The notes under the pieces: model-generated
Databases searched by the model: none
The model's input: only the letters and a program-made list of their open reading frames with translations
What the model was told of the DNA's origin: nothing
Shown: positions 18,338 through 27,183 of the stretch, in pieces
How positions within the stretch are numbered: position 1 is the first letter of the stretch
How the letters are laid out: each line of letters starts with the position of its first letter
Origin: DATGFB01 sp032160545
GTDB lineage: Bacteria; Actinomycetota; Actinomycetes; Mycobacteriales; Jatrophihabitantaceae
Length of the DNA stretch: 64,000 nt
Direction: 5' to 3'
NCBI GenBank assembly: GCA_032160545.1
Contig: JAVHVN010000044.1
Location: forward strand, 1 to 64,000
Translations under genes and position numbers: made by a program

Positions 18338-19768
18338 TTAGCCCACAGCCCCTTCCATCTGCAGCTCGATGAGCCGGTTCAGCTCGAGCGCGTACTCCAT
18401 GGGCAGCTCGCGGGCGATCGGCTCGACGAAGCCGCGCACGATCATCGCCATCGCCTCGTCCTCGGTGAGCCCTCGGCTCATCAGGTAGAAGAGCTGACTC
18501 TCACTGACCTTCGACACGGTCGCCTCGTGCCCCATCGACACGTCGTCCTCGCGGACGTCCACGTACGGATAGGTGTCGGAGCGGCTGATGTCGTCGACCA
18601 GCAGCGCGTCGCACTTGACGGTCGAGGCGCTGTGGTGGGCGCCCTTGTGCACCTCGACGAGGCCGCGGTACGACGTACGGCCTCCGCCGCGCGCCACCGA
18701 CTTCGAGATGATCGTCGAGGACGTGTGCGGTGCCAGGTGCAGCATCTTCGCGCCGGCGTCCTGGTGCTGGCCCTCGCCGGCGAACGCGATCGAGAGCACC
18801 TCGCCCTTGGCGTGCTCGCCCATCAGCCAGACGGCCGGGTACTTCATCGTGACCTTCGAGCCGATGTTGCCGTCGACCCACTCCATGGTCGCGCCCGCCT
18901 CGGCCTTGGCGCGCTTGGTGACGAGGTTGTAGACGTTGTTCGACCAGTTCTGAATCGTCGTGTAGCGGCAGCGCGCGCCCCGCTTGACGATGATCTCGAC
19001 GACCGCCGAATGCAGGGAGTCGCTCGAGTAGATCGGCGCGGTGCAGCCCTCGACGTAGTGCACGTACGCGCCCTCGTCGACGATGATCAGCGTGCGCTCG
19101 AACTGACCCATGTTCTCGGTGTTGATGCGGAAGTAGGCCTGTAGCGGGATCTCGACGTGCACGCCCTTGGGGACGTAGATGAACGAGCCGCCCGACCACA
19201 CCGCGGTGTTGAGCGCCGAGAACTTGTTGTCACCCGACGGGATGACGGTGCCGAAGTACTCCTCGAACAGCTCGGGGTACTCCTTCAGGGCGGTATCGGT
19301 GTCGAGGAAGATCACGCCCTGCCGTTCTAGCTCCTCGTTGATCTTGTGATAGACCACCTCGGACTCATACTGCGCGGCGACTCCCGACACGAGCCGCTGC
19401 TTCTCGGCCTCGGGGATGCCGAGCTTGTCGTAGGTGTTCTTGATGTCCGGCGGCAGGTCGTCCCACGTCGCCGCCTGCTTCTCGGTCGATCGGACGAAGT
19501 ACTTGATGTTGTCGAAATCGATGCCGGACAGGTCGGAGCCCCAACTCGGCATGGGCTTCTTCTCGAAGATGTCGAGCGCCTTCAGCCGGCGCTGCAACAT
19601 CCATTCCGGCTCGGACTTCTTCTGCGAGATGTCGCGCACGACCGCCTCGGACAGACCGCGCTGCGCACTCGAGCCGGCAACATCGGCGTCGGACCAGCCG
19701 AAGCTGTAGCGGCCGAGGGCGTCGATCTGCTCGTCCTGGGTCAGGACGCGCTCGGGCGTTGTGGTCAT
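18338..19768 (-). CDS. sufB: Fe-S assembly scaffold protein SufB
   Basis: 476-residue core scaffold on which the nascent cluster is built. The C-terminal motif ESQLFYLMSRGLTEDEAMAM and conserved cysteine segment HYVEGCTAPIYS are present, as is NWSNNVYNLVTKRA. No intein is inserted, unlike the mycobacterial SufB; length is that of a plain SufB. First structural gene after sufR, 1 bp downstream of its stop. Confidence 0.97.
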   Translation of the reverse strand: MTTTPERVLTQDEQIDALGRYSFGWSDADVAGSSAQRGLSEAVVRDISQKKSEPEWMLQRRLKALDIFEKKPMPSWGSDLSGIDFDNIKYFVRSTEKQAATWDDLPPDIKNTYDKLGIPEAEKQRLVSGVAAQYESEVVYHKINEELERQGVIFLDTDTALKEYPELFEEYFGTVIPSGDNKFSALNTAVWSGGSFIYVPKGVHVEIPLQAYFRINTENMGQFERTLIIVDEGAYVHYVEGCTAPIYSSDSLHSAVVEIIVKRGARCRYTTIQNWSNNVYNLVTKRAKAEAGATMEWVDGNIGSKVTMKYPAVWLMGEHAKGEVLSIAFAGEGQHQDAGAKMLHLAPHTSSTIISKSVARGGGRTSYRGLVEVHKGAHHSASTVKCDALLVDDISRSDTYPYVDVREDDVSMGHEATVSKVSESQLFYLMSRGLTEDEAMAMIVRGFVEPIARELPMEYALELNRLIELQMEGAVG

Positions 19769-19769
19769 G

Positions 19770-20459
19770 TCAGGTCCTCACTGCAGGGGCGGAGGGGGCT
19801 GTGTTCGTCGGGACGTGCGTGGTACAGACGCCGTCGCCGTGGGCGATCGTCGCCAGGCGCTGGACATTCGTGCCGAGCAGTTGCTCGAACGCGCGCGTCT
19901 CGGCCTCGCACAACTGCGGGAACTCGGCCGCCACGTGCGCGACCGGGCAATGGTGCTGGCACACCTGCACGCCGACCGCGGCGCTCTCGGTGGTAGCAGC
20001 GTAGCCGTGCGAAGTGAGCGAGTTAGCGAGCGCCTCGGCGCGCTGGGCCACCGGCGCGGTGCTGTCGATCTCGGCGGCGAGCAGTACTGCCAGTTCCCGG
20101 GCGCGGTGCGCCGCGAATGCTGCGACGGCCTCCTCGCCTGCGCTGTCGCGCACGTAGCGCAGCGCGGTGGTGGCCAGGTCGTCGTAGCCGTGCGGGAAGG
20201 CGGCCCGGCCGGCGTCGGTCAGGGCGTACACCCGTGCCGGGCGACCCCGGCCACGGCGCGGGGCGGGACGGGACGGCCCTTCGGTCAGCAGGCCGTCGGC
20301 GACCAGCGCGTCGAGGTGACGCCGGATCGCCGCGGCGGACAGGCCCAGCCGGCCGCCCAGGGCAACGGCAGACTGCGGGCCACGCTCGAGAATGCTGCGG
20401 GCCACAGCGTCGCGGGTGCGGTCGGCCGCACCCGTCTCGCTCGCCACCCGGATTTTCAC
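19770..20459 (-). CDS. sufR: Fe-S-sensing transcriptional repressor SufR
   Basis: 229-residue winged-helix regulator that binds an Fe-S cluster and represses the suf operon when clusters are plentiful. N-terminal HTH is in VALGGRLGLSAAAIRRHLDAL. The C-terminal cluster ligands are visible in VCQHHCPVAHVAAEFPQLCEAE. GTG at 20459 was chosen since CATAAT ends 6 nt before it and homologous proteins begin about here; the open frame continues 21 codons further. It is the first gene of a sufRBDCSUT operon with 1-13 bp gaps or overlaps. Confidence 0.93.
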   Translation of the reverse strand: MKIRVASETGAADRTRDAVARSILERGPQSAVALGGRLGLSAAAIRRHLDALVADGLLTEGPSRPAPRRGRGRPARVYALTDAGRAAFPHGYDDLATTALRYVRDSAGEEAVAAFAAHRARELAVLLAAEIDSTAPVAQRAEALANSLTSHGYAATTESAAVGVQVCQHHCPVAHVAAEFPQLCEAETRAFEQLLGTNVQRLATIAHGDGVCTTHVPTNTAPSAPAVRT

Positions 20460-20465
20460 AACACC

Positions 20466-20471
20466 ATTATG
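20466..20471 (-). promoter_or_regulatory. -10 element of the suf operon
   Basis: Minus-strand CATAAT matches the -10 consensus at five of six positions and ends 6 nt before the sufR GTG, so the transcript should be leaderless. A SufR operator would be expected overlapping it, but I cannot recognise one with confidence. A GTGAC/GTCAC inverted pair (20516-20520, 20535-20539) lies further upstream. Confidence 0.6.
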
Positions 20472-20572
20472 ACGTATTTCCGGCCGCTGTGCGGGTGGGT
20501 GTCTCAGTGGCTGCGGTGACAAGCGCCACCGTGGGTCACGGTAGGCGATCGTGGGCCGCCGGCGGGCCCCGG

Positions 20573-20578
20573 TAGGTT
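20573..20578 (+). promoter_or_regulatory. -10 element of the acyltransferase gene
   Basis: TAGGTT ends 6 nt before the GTG at 20585; no ribosome site is visible, fitting a leaderless transcript. Confidence 0.5.
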
Positions 20579-20584
20579 CGCGGG

Positions 20585-21247
20585 GTGCTCTACCGGACGC
20601 TCGAACTCACGCTCGCCCCCGCGTTACGGGCGCTCTACCGGCCGACGGTCGAGGGGTTCGAGAATGTGCCGCGCACCGGGGCGGTGATCATCGCCGGCAA
20701 CCACGTGTCGTTCGCCGACGAGATATTCACCCCGCTGGCCGCGCGCCGGCAGGTGGTCTATTTCGCGAAGATCGAGTACTTCACCTCTCCGGGCCTGCGT
20801 GGCCGGGTGCTCGGCGCCACCTTCCGCAGCCTCGGCCACGTGCCCGTCCGCCGCGGCGACACCCGCTCGGCCGCGGGTGTCATCGACGTCGGCGTGGCGG
20901 TGCTCGCACAAGGACGCGCCCTGGGCATCTACCCCGAGGGCACCCGCTCCCCCGACGGCAGCCTCTACAGATTTCGCACCGGCGTCGCGCGGCTGGCCCT
21001 GCGGTCGGGCGCGCCGGTCGTCCCGGTCGGCCTGCTCGGCACCCGCGTCGTACAGCCACCGGGTACCCGCCGTTGGCACCGTGCACCTGTCACGGTCCGG
21101 TTCGGAACGCCGCTGCATTTCGGTGACCGGTCCGCGGACGAGCGCAGCTCACGGGTGCTGCGCGAGGTGACCGAGACGGTGCGCGAAGCGGTGCAGCGGC
21201 TGTCGGCGCAGCACTATGTCGACGCGTTCGCCGCCGCCTCGTCCTGA
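20585..21247 (+). CDS. 1-acyl-glycerol-3-phosphate acyltransferase family protein (PlsC-like)
   Basis: 220-residue membrane-associated acyltransferase of phospholipid or glycolipid synthesis. The catalytic NHxxxxD motif is NHVSFAD (near residue 39-45) and the acceptor-binding motif is YPEGTRSPDG. A further typical segment is APVVPVGLLGT. The exact acyl acceptor cannot be assigned. Divergent from sufR, 125 bp away. Confidence 0.88.
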   Translation: MLYRTLELTLAPALRALYRPTVEGFENVPRTGAVIIAGNHVSFADEIFTPLAARRQVVYFAKIEYFTSPGLRGRVLGATFRSLGHVPVRRGDTRSAAGVIDVGVAVLAQGRALGIYPEGTRSPDGSLYRFRTGVARLALRSGAPVVPVGLLGTRVVQPPGTRRWHRAPVTVRFGTPLHFGDRSADERSSRVLREVTETVREAVQRLSAQHYVDAFAAASS

Positions 21248-21317
21248 GCCCGCCCCAGCGCAGGGTCGTCCGCGTCAAGTCGGCTGAGCCGCGGGCGGGC
21301 CGAAGCCCCGTACTTCC

Positions 21318-21323
21318 TAGACT
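21318..21323 (+). promoter_or_regulatory. -10 element of the ABC-2 transporter operon
   Basis: TAGACT ends 6 nt before the GTG start at 21330; likely leaderless. Confidence 0.5.
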
Positions 21324-21329
21324 GTCGGG

Positions 21330-22274
21330 GTGAGCGAAGGGGCTGCCGCGGCGATTGCCGCCGTCGAGGTCGTCGACCTGGTCAAGGCCTACGGTCCCCG
21401 CCGTGCCGTCGACGGGCTGAGCCTCACCGTCGAACGGGGGGCGATCTTCGCGCTGCTCGGGCCCAACGGCGCCGGAAAGACTACAACGATCGAGATCTGT
21501 GAGGGTTTTCGCCGGCCGGATTCGGGTCGCGTGCGCGTACTGGGCATGGACCCGATCCTCGACGCCGCGAGGGTGCGGCCCCAGGTCGGCGTGATGCTGC
21601 AGGACGGCGTCGGCGGCTACACGGCCGCAACCGCGCTCGAGTTGCTGCGGCTGTTCGCCGCTTATGCCGCCCAGCCGCACCGGCCCGAAGACCTGCTCGC
21701 AACAGTAGGGCTGGAGGAATCCGCCGGGACGCAGGTACGGCGGCTGTCCGGCGGCCAGCAGCAGCGCCTCTCGCTGGCACTCGCACTCGTCGGCCGCCCG
21801 GAGCTGGTGTTCCTCGACGAGCCGACCGCCGGCATGGACCCGCAGGCACGGCGCAACACGTGGGACTTCATCCGGAAGTTGCGCGCCGACGGCGTGAGCG
21901 TCGTGCTCACCACCCACTTCCTTGACGAGGCCGAGCACCTGGCCGACCAGATCGTGGTCATCGACCGAGGTCGAATCGTGGCCGAGGGCAGTCCGGCGGA
22001 GCTCACGCGCGCCGGCGCCGAGGGGCAGATCCGATTCCGAGCGGTACCCGGGTTGCGGCTGGCCTCGCTACTGGCGGCGCTGCCGAGCGGCACCGCCGCG
22101 GTCGAGGAGGCCGCGGGCCGCTACCTCGTCACCGGCGACGTCACTCCGCAGCTGCTGGCCACGCTCACGGCCTGGTGCGCGGGGCAGGGCGTGTTGGCCG
22201 AGAACCTCGCCGTCGAACGGCGCAGCCTCGAGGACGTCTTCCTCGACATCACCGGTCCCGGGGGCCGGTCGTGA
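21330..22274 (+). CDS. ABC-2 type transporter ATP-binding protein
   Basis: 314-residue ATPase of the CcmA/DrrA type. Walker A GPNGAGKTTTIE, signature LSGGQQQRLSLALAL, Walker B LVFLDEPTAGMDP and switch His in TTHFLDEAEH are present. The C-terminal domain after residue 225 is usual for DrrA-like exporters. GTG start. The permease gene overlaps its stop by 4 nt (GTGA). The pair sits just upstream of ctaA, an arrangement also known in mycobacteria, but its substrate is unknown. Confidence 0.92.
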   Translation: MSEGAAAAIAAVEVVDLVKAYGPRRAVDGLSLTVERGAIFALLGPNGAGKTTTIEICEGFRRPDSGRVRVLGMDPILDAARVRPQVGVMLQDGVGGYTAATALELLRLFAAYAAQPHRPEDLLATVGLEESAGTQVRRLSGGQQQRLSLALALVGRPELVFLDEPTAGMDPQARRNTWDFIRKLRADGVSVVLTTHFLDEAEHLADQIVVIDRGRIVAEGSPAELTRAGAEGQIRFRAVPGLRLASLLAALPSGTAAVEEAAGRYLVTGDVTPQLLATLTAWCAGQGVLAENLAVERRSLEDVFLDITGPGGRS

Positions 22275-23038
22275 CCAGCATGTCGTTCACCCCGGCGCCC
22301 GGAGCGGCCGCCCGGCCCGCCATGCTGCGCGCGCAGACCGCGATGGAGTTCCGGCTGTTGTTGCGCAACGGAGAGCAGGTCGGCCTCACGCTCGTGATCC
22401 CGCTGCTGCTGCTGTTCTTCTTCAACCTGCCGCTGCTCTACTCGCTCGACACACCCCGCCGCATCGACTTCGTCGCGCCGAGCATCATCGCGCTGGCGGT
22501 CATGTCGGCCGCGTTCACCGGGCTCGCCATCGGCACCGGCTTCGAGCGCAAGTATGCGGTGCTCAAGCGACTCGGAGCGACGGCTCTGCCCCGGTCCGTC
22601 CTGGTGCTCGGCAAGACCCTGGCGGTACTGCTGCTCGAGATCGTCCAGGTCGCACTGATCAGCGCGGCCGGCTTTGCCCTCGGGTGGCACCCGCACGGCG
22701 ACCCGGCCCTCGTCCTCGTACTCGTCGTACTCGGGACCGTCGCCTTCGGCGGCCTCGGCCTGCTGGTGGCGGGCACGCTGCGGGCCGAGGTGACCCTGGC
22801 CGCGGCGAACCTGATCTGGCTCGTCCTCCTGTTCGCCGGCGGCATCGCCATCCCGCTCAGCAAGTACCCGCGGCTGGCCGACGACGTGTTGCGCTACTTG
22901 CCGTCCGCCGCGCTCTCGGACGGGCTGCACCAGGTCCTGCAATTCGGGCACGGCATCCCGGCCCGCCCGCTCGTGACGCTGCTCGTCTGGGCGGCTGTCA
23001 CGCTGCCGGCCGCGGCGCGGTGGTTCCGGTGGGAGTGA
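22271..23038 (+). CDS. ABC-2 type transporter permease
   Basis: 255-residue integral membrane protein with six hydrophobic segments (the first LTLVIPLLLLFFFNLPLL at about residue 40) and the ABC2_membrane layout. KRLGATALPRSVLVLGKTLA is the typical cytoplasmic loop. GTG at 22271 overlaps the ATPase stop; an ATG at 22280 is an alternative. The open frame reaches further upstream but would overlap the ATPase gene extensively. Confidence 0.87.
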   Translation: MTSMSFTPAPGAAARPAMLRAQTAMEFRLLLRNGEQVGLTLVIPLLLLFFFNLPLLYSLDTPRRIDFVAPSIIALAVMSAAFTGLAIGTGFERKYAVLKRLGATALPRSVLVLGKTLAVLLLEIVQVALISAAGFALGWHPHGDPALVLVLVVLGTVAFGGLGLLVAGTLRAEVTLAAANLIWLVLLFAGGIAIPLSKYPRLADDVLRYLPSAALSDGLHQVLQFGHGIPARPLVTLLVWAAVTLPAAARWFRWE

Positions 23039-23961
23039 CCAGCCCGCCGGTCGCGACGCCACCGACGGTGCGGCGCCTGGTCGGCTGGAGCACGTCCGCC
23101 GACGCACTGCGGCGGCTCGCGGTCGCGTCCGTCGTCGTCAACGTGCTCATCGTCGTCACCGGCGGGGCAGTCCGCCTCACCGACTCGGGTCTGGGCTGCC
23201 CGACCTGGCCACGGTGCAGCGCCGATTCACTGGTACCGACGGACCGGCTGAGCGTGCACAAGGCGATCGAGTTCGGCAACCGCAGCCTCACCTTCGTGGT
23301 CGCCGCGGTGCTGCTGCTCACCGCGGTCGCCGCGTGGCGCCAGCAGCGTGAACGCGCGCTCGCGCTGACCGCGCTTGCCGGCATCCCGGCCCAGGCGGTG
23401 CTCGGTGGCGTTGTGGTGCTCACCGACCTGAACCCCTGGCTGGTCGCCCTGCACTTCCTGCTGTCGACCGCGATCATCGGGGTGACCTTCCTGCTGTGGT
23501 GGCGGGTGGGCGGGCATCAGGTGGTCGCCGCGCCGCCCGCCGGCGTCGCACTCGCCCGCGCTGCGGCCGGCGTCGCGGCGGTCGTCCTCGCGCTCGGCAC
23601 GATCGTCACAGGCACCGGCCCGCACGCGGGCGACCTCCAGAAGGGCCGCCTGCACCGGATCGGGCTGTCCCCGTCGGGCGTCAGCCAGCTGCACGCCGAC
23701 GTAGTGATGATCCTGATCGGCCTCACCGTCGGGCTGGTTGCCCTCGCTTACGCGCTGCGTGCGGCCGACGCGGTACGGCGGGCCGCCGTGGTCCTGCTGG
23801 GTGTGGAACTCGCGCAGGGTGTCATCGGCTACACGCAGTACTTCCTGCACGTGCCGCCGCTGCTCGTGGGGCTGCACATGTTCGGGGCGTGCCTGGTCTG
23901 GCTCGCCGCGCTCAACGCCCTGCTGCTCGTCGAACCACGGGCGGTCAGAGCAGCCGGCTGA
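23035..23961 (+). CDS. ctaA: Haem A synthase (COX15/CtaA family)
   Basis: Membrane enzyme that hydroxylates haem O to haem A for aa3 oxidase. About eight transmembrane segments in 308 residues. Haem-ligand histidines occur in VHKAIEFGNR, ALHFLLSTA, SQLHADVVM and GLHMFGA, and the extracellular cysteine-containing segment SGLGCPTWPRCS is present. GTG at 23035 overlaps the permease stop (GTGA) with GGTGGGA upstream; GTG at 23029 is an alternative. Its 3' end overlaps the convergent DUF445 gene by 17 bp. Partner ctaB lies 3 kb away. Confidence 0.92.
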   Translation: MTSPPVATPPTVRRLVGWSTSADALRRLAVASVVVNVLIVVTGGAVRLTDSGLGCPTWPRCSADSLVPTDRLSVHKAIEFGNRSLTFVVAAVLLLTAVAAWRQQRERALALTALAGIPAQAVLGGVVVLTDLNPWLVALHFLLSTAIIGVTFLLWWRVGGHQVVAAPPAGVALARAAAGVAAVVLALGTIVTGTGPHAGDLQKGRLHRIGLSPSGVSQLHADVVMILIGLTVGLVALAYALRAADAVRRAAVVLLGVELAQGVIGYTQYFLHVPPLLVGLHMFGACLVWLAALNALLLVEPRAVRAAG

Positions 23962-25192
23962 GCGTGTAGATCGCGAGGCCGGCCAATGCGCCGACGACGG
24001 TGCCGTTGATGCGGATGAACTGCAGGTCGCGTCCCACTTGGAGCTCGAGCCTGCGGCTCGTCTCGTCGGTGTCCCATCGCTCGACGGTCGCCGAGATGAC
24101 TCCGGCAAGGTCGTCCGCGTACTGGGTGATGACGTGGCCGGTGAGCCGCTGCAGCGCCTCGTCGATCTTCGCGCCGACCGTGGGATCGTCGCGCAGGACC
24201 TCGCCGACACGGACGGTCAGCGACTCGACGGAGTGCCGCAGGTCCGAATCTGGGTCGGCTGCGCCGTCGACGACCGCGGCCTTGAGGTTCGTCCAGATCG
24301 TGCTGAGCCAGTCGCGGACGTCCGGCCGGTCGAGGAGCTGGATCTTGGCGGCCTCGACCTTGGCGGCGGTCGCCGGGTCGGTGCGCAGTCGCTCGATGTA
24401 CGCGGCCAACTGCGCGTCGAAGGTGCGGCGCAGTTCGTGCTCCTCGGACGTCGAGACGTCGGCGAGGAACGACTGCAGCAGCGAGAAGCCCTTCCGGAAG
24501 ACCCGGTCGTCCACCCAGTCCGGCACCCACTCGGGCGATTCGTCGGCCAGCCGGTCGCGGAACACTTGCCGGTTCTCGTCGAGGAACCGCATGACGCCGT
24601 GCAGCAGCCCGGTCAGCGCGGCCTGGTGCTGGCCCGACGAACGCACCGCGTCCAGCGCCCGCGCGAGCAGCGGCGCCACGTCGAGGTCGCGCAGTCGCTT
24701 GTCGGCGAATGTCGCCACTGCGTTGCGCAGTTCGTCGTCACGCAGGACCATGGCGACGCCGCCGACGGCGTTGCTCAGTTCCTGCGCGAGCTGCTTGGCA
24801 TGGCGCGGCTCGACGAGCCACTGGCCGAGGCGCTGCGGCACGTGTGCGGCGGCGACCCGCTCGCCCACGATCTCTGGCGTCAGGAAGTACTGGCTCACGA
24901 ATCCGGCGAGACCTTCGCCGATCTGGTCCTTCTTGCGCGGAATGATCGCCGTGTGCGGGATCGGCAGCCGCAGCGGGTGCCGGAACAGCGCGGTGACGGC
25001 GAACCAGTCCGCGAGGCCACCGACCATGGACGCCTCGGCGGCTGCCTGGACGTATCCCGCCGCGCCGCGCCCGTCCCAGACGAGGCGGCAGACGACGTAC
25101 ACGATCGCTGCGAGGACCAGCAGCCCGCCTGCGGTGGCCTTCATCCGCCGCAGCGCGGCGAGGCGTTCCTCGTCGAGCATCGGGATGGTCAC
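23945..25192 (-). CDS. DUF445 domain membrane protein
   Basis: 415-residue protein of the YjiN/DUF445 family. An N-terminal membrane segment (AGGLLVLAAIVYVVCRLVW, about 21-39), the family motif EASMVGGLADWFAVTALFRHPL, a long helical middle and a C-terminal membrane anchor (NGTVVGALAGLAIYTLS) are visible. It is probably anchored at both ends with a helical cytoplasmic or extracytoplasmic body. Role unknown. GTG start overlaps the ATP-grasp stop by 4 nt, so the two are cotranscribed. Confidence 0.88.
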   Translation of the reverse strand: MTIPMLDEERLAALRRMKATAGGLLVLAAIVYVVCRLVWDGRGAAGYVQAAAEASMVGGLADWFAVTALFRHPLRLPIPHTAIIPRKKDQIGEGLAGFVSQYFLTPEIVGERVAAAHVPQRLGQWLVEPRHAKQLAQELSNAVGGVAMVLRDDELRNAVATFADKRLRDLDVAPLLARALDAVRSSGQHQAALTGLLHGVMRFLDENRQVFRDRLADESPEWVPDWVDDRVFRKGFSLLQSFLADVSTSEEHELRRTFDAQLAAYIERLRTDPATAAKVEAAKIQLLDRPDVRDWLSTIWTNLKAAVVDGAADPDSDLRHSVESLTVRVGEVLRDDPTVGAKIDEALQRLTGHVITQYADDLAGVISATVERWDTDETSRRLELQVGRDLQFIRINGTVVGALAGLAIYTLSRLL

Positions 25193-26067
25193 GCGGCTCC
25201 TGCTCGGTCGGCGATCGCGGCGGCGAAGCGGAGGGCCGCACCGTCGGCGTACCCCAGAAACAGTGAGGGTTCGGTGAGTTCGAGCTCGACCAGGACCGGA
25301 CCGCCGTCTCCCGGCAGCAGATCGACGCGGGCGTAGAGCGGGACGAGCCCGAATCGTTCGCGCACGAAGTCCAGGACCTGGCCGCCCACCGCGAGCTCGT
25401 CGGCGCCCGGTGCACGCGCCGCGATCCGCTCCTCGACGAACAGCGAACGCGAGAAACCCGGGTCGAGATCGTTCACGGCGCCGTGCGGGAGCATCGCGCC
25501 CTTCGTCACCGCATGGCTGAACCGGCCGCCGACGTAGACCAGCGCGGCCTCGCCGCTGACATCGACGCCGCTGACGTAGGGCTGCACGAGCACGACTCGC
25601 CCGGCGTCGTGCAACGCGGCCACGTGGACGGCGGCGGGCACGTGTGCGCCGGCGGCGAACCGCCCCGCACCCTTCGAGCCCGCACCGACCGACGGTTTCA
25701 CCACGAACTCGACGTCATGCGGCAAGCTGACCCGCTCACCCGGCGCTGCAAAGTCCGTGGGCACGATCGGGATCCCGGCGGCGGCGAGATCGCGCAGGTA
25801 GGTCTTGTCGGAGTTCCACTCGAGCACGTGCGCAGGATTGGCCAGCTGCGGCAGCGACCGCGCCCACTCCAGGAAGCTGGCCCGGTCGAGCGTGTAGTCC
25901 CAGGTCGACCTGATCACCACCAGGCTCTCGTCCCAGCGCTGCGCCGGGTCGCTCCACACCCGCCAGTCGGCCGCGATGCCCACGTCGGCGAGGGCGGACA
26001 CCAGGGCCGCGCCGTCCTCGTCGCCGTCGGGCAGGTCGGCGCAGGTGGCGAGCACGACGTCGGGCAC
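25189..26067 (-). CDS. ATP-grasp superfamily protein
   Basis: 292-residue soluble protein with an ATP-grasp core: the N-terminal pre-ATP domain ends near WNSDKTYLRDLAAAGIPIVPT, followed by FVVKPSVGAGSKGAGR (nucleotide-binding loop). Metal-binding acidic residues occur in the C-terminal YARVDLLPGDGGPVLVELELTEP. Such RimK/CarB-like enzymes ligate a carboxylate to an amine or thiol with ATP. The substrate is not recognisable. Lies between ctaB and DUF445 on the same strand, 17 bp from ctaB. Confidence 0.85.
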   Translation of the reverse strand: MPDVVLATCADLPDGDEDGAALVSALADVGIAADWRVWSDPAQRWDESLVVIRSTWDYTLDRASFLEWARSLPQLANPAHVLEWNSDKTYLRDLAAAGIPIVPTDFAAPGERVSLPHDVEFVVKPSVGAGSKGAGRFAAGAHVPAAVHVAALHDAGRVVLVQPYVSGVDVSGEAALVYVGGRFSHAVTKGAMLPHGAVNDLDPGFSRSLFVEERIAARAPGADELAVGGQVLDFVRERFGLVPLYARVDLLPGDGGPVLVELELTEPSLFLGYADGAALRFAAAIADRAGAA

Positions 26068-26084
26068 GAGGGAGGCGTACCCGC

Positions 26085-27032
26085 TCAGCGGACGAACGTG
26101 TCGAGCGCGACCGCGACGAAGACGAACGCCAGGTAGCTGTTAGACAGGTGGAACAGCTGCATCGGCTTGGGGTTCTGTCCCCGTACCGTGCGGCGCAGCA
26201 GCAGATGCGCCCCGACGAGCAGCACCGTACCCGCCGCCGCGGCGAGCACGCCGTAGAGCCAGCCGGTCGCGAGCGGCCACAGCACGAGCGTGGCGGCGAC
26301 CGTGAGCCACGAGTACGCGACGATCTCGCGCGCGACCCGGGTGGGCGACGCGACCACGGGCAGCATCGGCACGTTGGCACGCGCATAGTCCTCGCGGTAG
26401 CGGATGGCGAGTGCCCAGAAGTGCGGCGGGGTCCAGAAGAACACGACCGCGAAGAGGACGACGGGGGGCCACGCGAGCCGGTCGGTCACCGCGGCCCAGC
26501 CGATGAGCACCGGCATGCACCCCGCAGCACCACCCCACACGATGTTCTGCGAGGTTCGGCGCTTGAGCAGCATCGTGTACACCACGACGTAGAAGGCGAT
26601 CGCGGCAAGCGTCAGCCCGGCCGAAAGCCAGTTCGTGACCAACCCCATCACCAGTATCGCCACCACCCCGAGAACCACGCCGAAGGCGAGGGCGCCGCGC
26701 GGCGACACGTCATGGCGGGCGAGCGGGCGGTGACCGGTGCGCCGCATGACGGCGTCGATGTCACGATCGACGTAGCAGTTCAGCGCGTTGGCGCTGCCGG
26801 CCGCCAGCGTGCCGCCGGCCATGGTCGCCACGACGACGCCCCAGTCCGGCAGCCCGCCAGCAGCGAGAACCATCGCTGGCAGGGTCGTGACGAGCAGCAG
26901 TTCGATGATCCGCGGTTTCGTCAGTGCCACGTACGCAGCCACCGTGGAGGCCCGCCGGCGAACCGGTCGGCGGGTGGGTGGCGAGACGCGATCGGGGCCC
27001 GTCGAGACGGGCGCAACCGGTGTCTGCGTCAC
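26085..27032 (-). CDS. ctaB: Protohaem IX farnesyltransferase (haem O synthase)
   Basis: 315-residue polytopic membrane prenyltransferase that attaches farnesyl to haem B. The prenyl-diphosphate site NCYVDRDIDAVMRRTGHRPL and the second conserved loop YREDYARANVPMLPVV are intact. About nine transmembrane helices. GTG start, with TACCCT 6 nt upstream. Divergent from the transketolase operon, the order seen in many actinobacteria. Confidence 0.95.
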   Translation of the reverse strand: MTQTPVAPVSTGPDRVSPPTRRPVRRRASTVAAYVALTKPRIIELLLVTTLPAMVLAAGGLPDWGVVVATMAGGTLAAGSANALNCYVDRDIDAVMRRTGHRPLARHDVSPRGALAFGVVLGVVAILVMGLVTNWLSAGLTLAAIAFYVVVYTMLLKRRTSQNIVWGGAAGCMPVLIGWAAVTDRLAWPPVVLFAVVFFWTPPHFWALAIRYREDYARANVPMLPVVASPTRVAREIVAYSWLTVAATLVLWPLATGWLYGVLAAAAGTVLLVGAHLLLRRTVRGQNPKPMQLFHLSNSYLAFVFVAVALDTFVR

Positions 27033-27038
27033 CCCATC

Positions 27039-27044
27039 AGGGTA
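27039..27044 (-). promoter_or_regulatory. -10 element of ctaB
   Basis: Minus-strand TACCCT ends 6 nt before the ctaB GTG; likely leaderless. Confidence 0.5.
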
Positions 27045-27115
27045 CGTGTCACGGTGGGGCCCGTCCTAGGCGGTGCCGGGCCGCTCTCATCGCCGCTGCC
27101 CATAGCAATGTGGCC

Positions 27116-27121
27116 TAGGCT
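27116..27121 (+). promoter_or_regulatory. Candidate -10 element of the tkt operon
   Basis: TAGGCT, giving a leader of about 57 nt before the tkt GTG. The leader contains a GAGAGGA ribosome site about 9 nt before the start. The -35 region is not distinct. Confidence 0.35.
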
Positions 27122-27183
27122 CGACGGCGGGGCCGACACGGACCGAGCGATGACCGCGCGACAGCGAGAGGACACGATCGAAC

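Noticed and set aside
17234..19144. A 636-codon plus-strand open frame opposite sufD-sufB
   Set aside because: Antisense shadow; no recognisable domain and sufB/sufD are complete.
18338..19768. Intein in sufB, as in mycobacteria
   Set aside because: SufB is 476 residues, continuous and without intein motifs.
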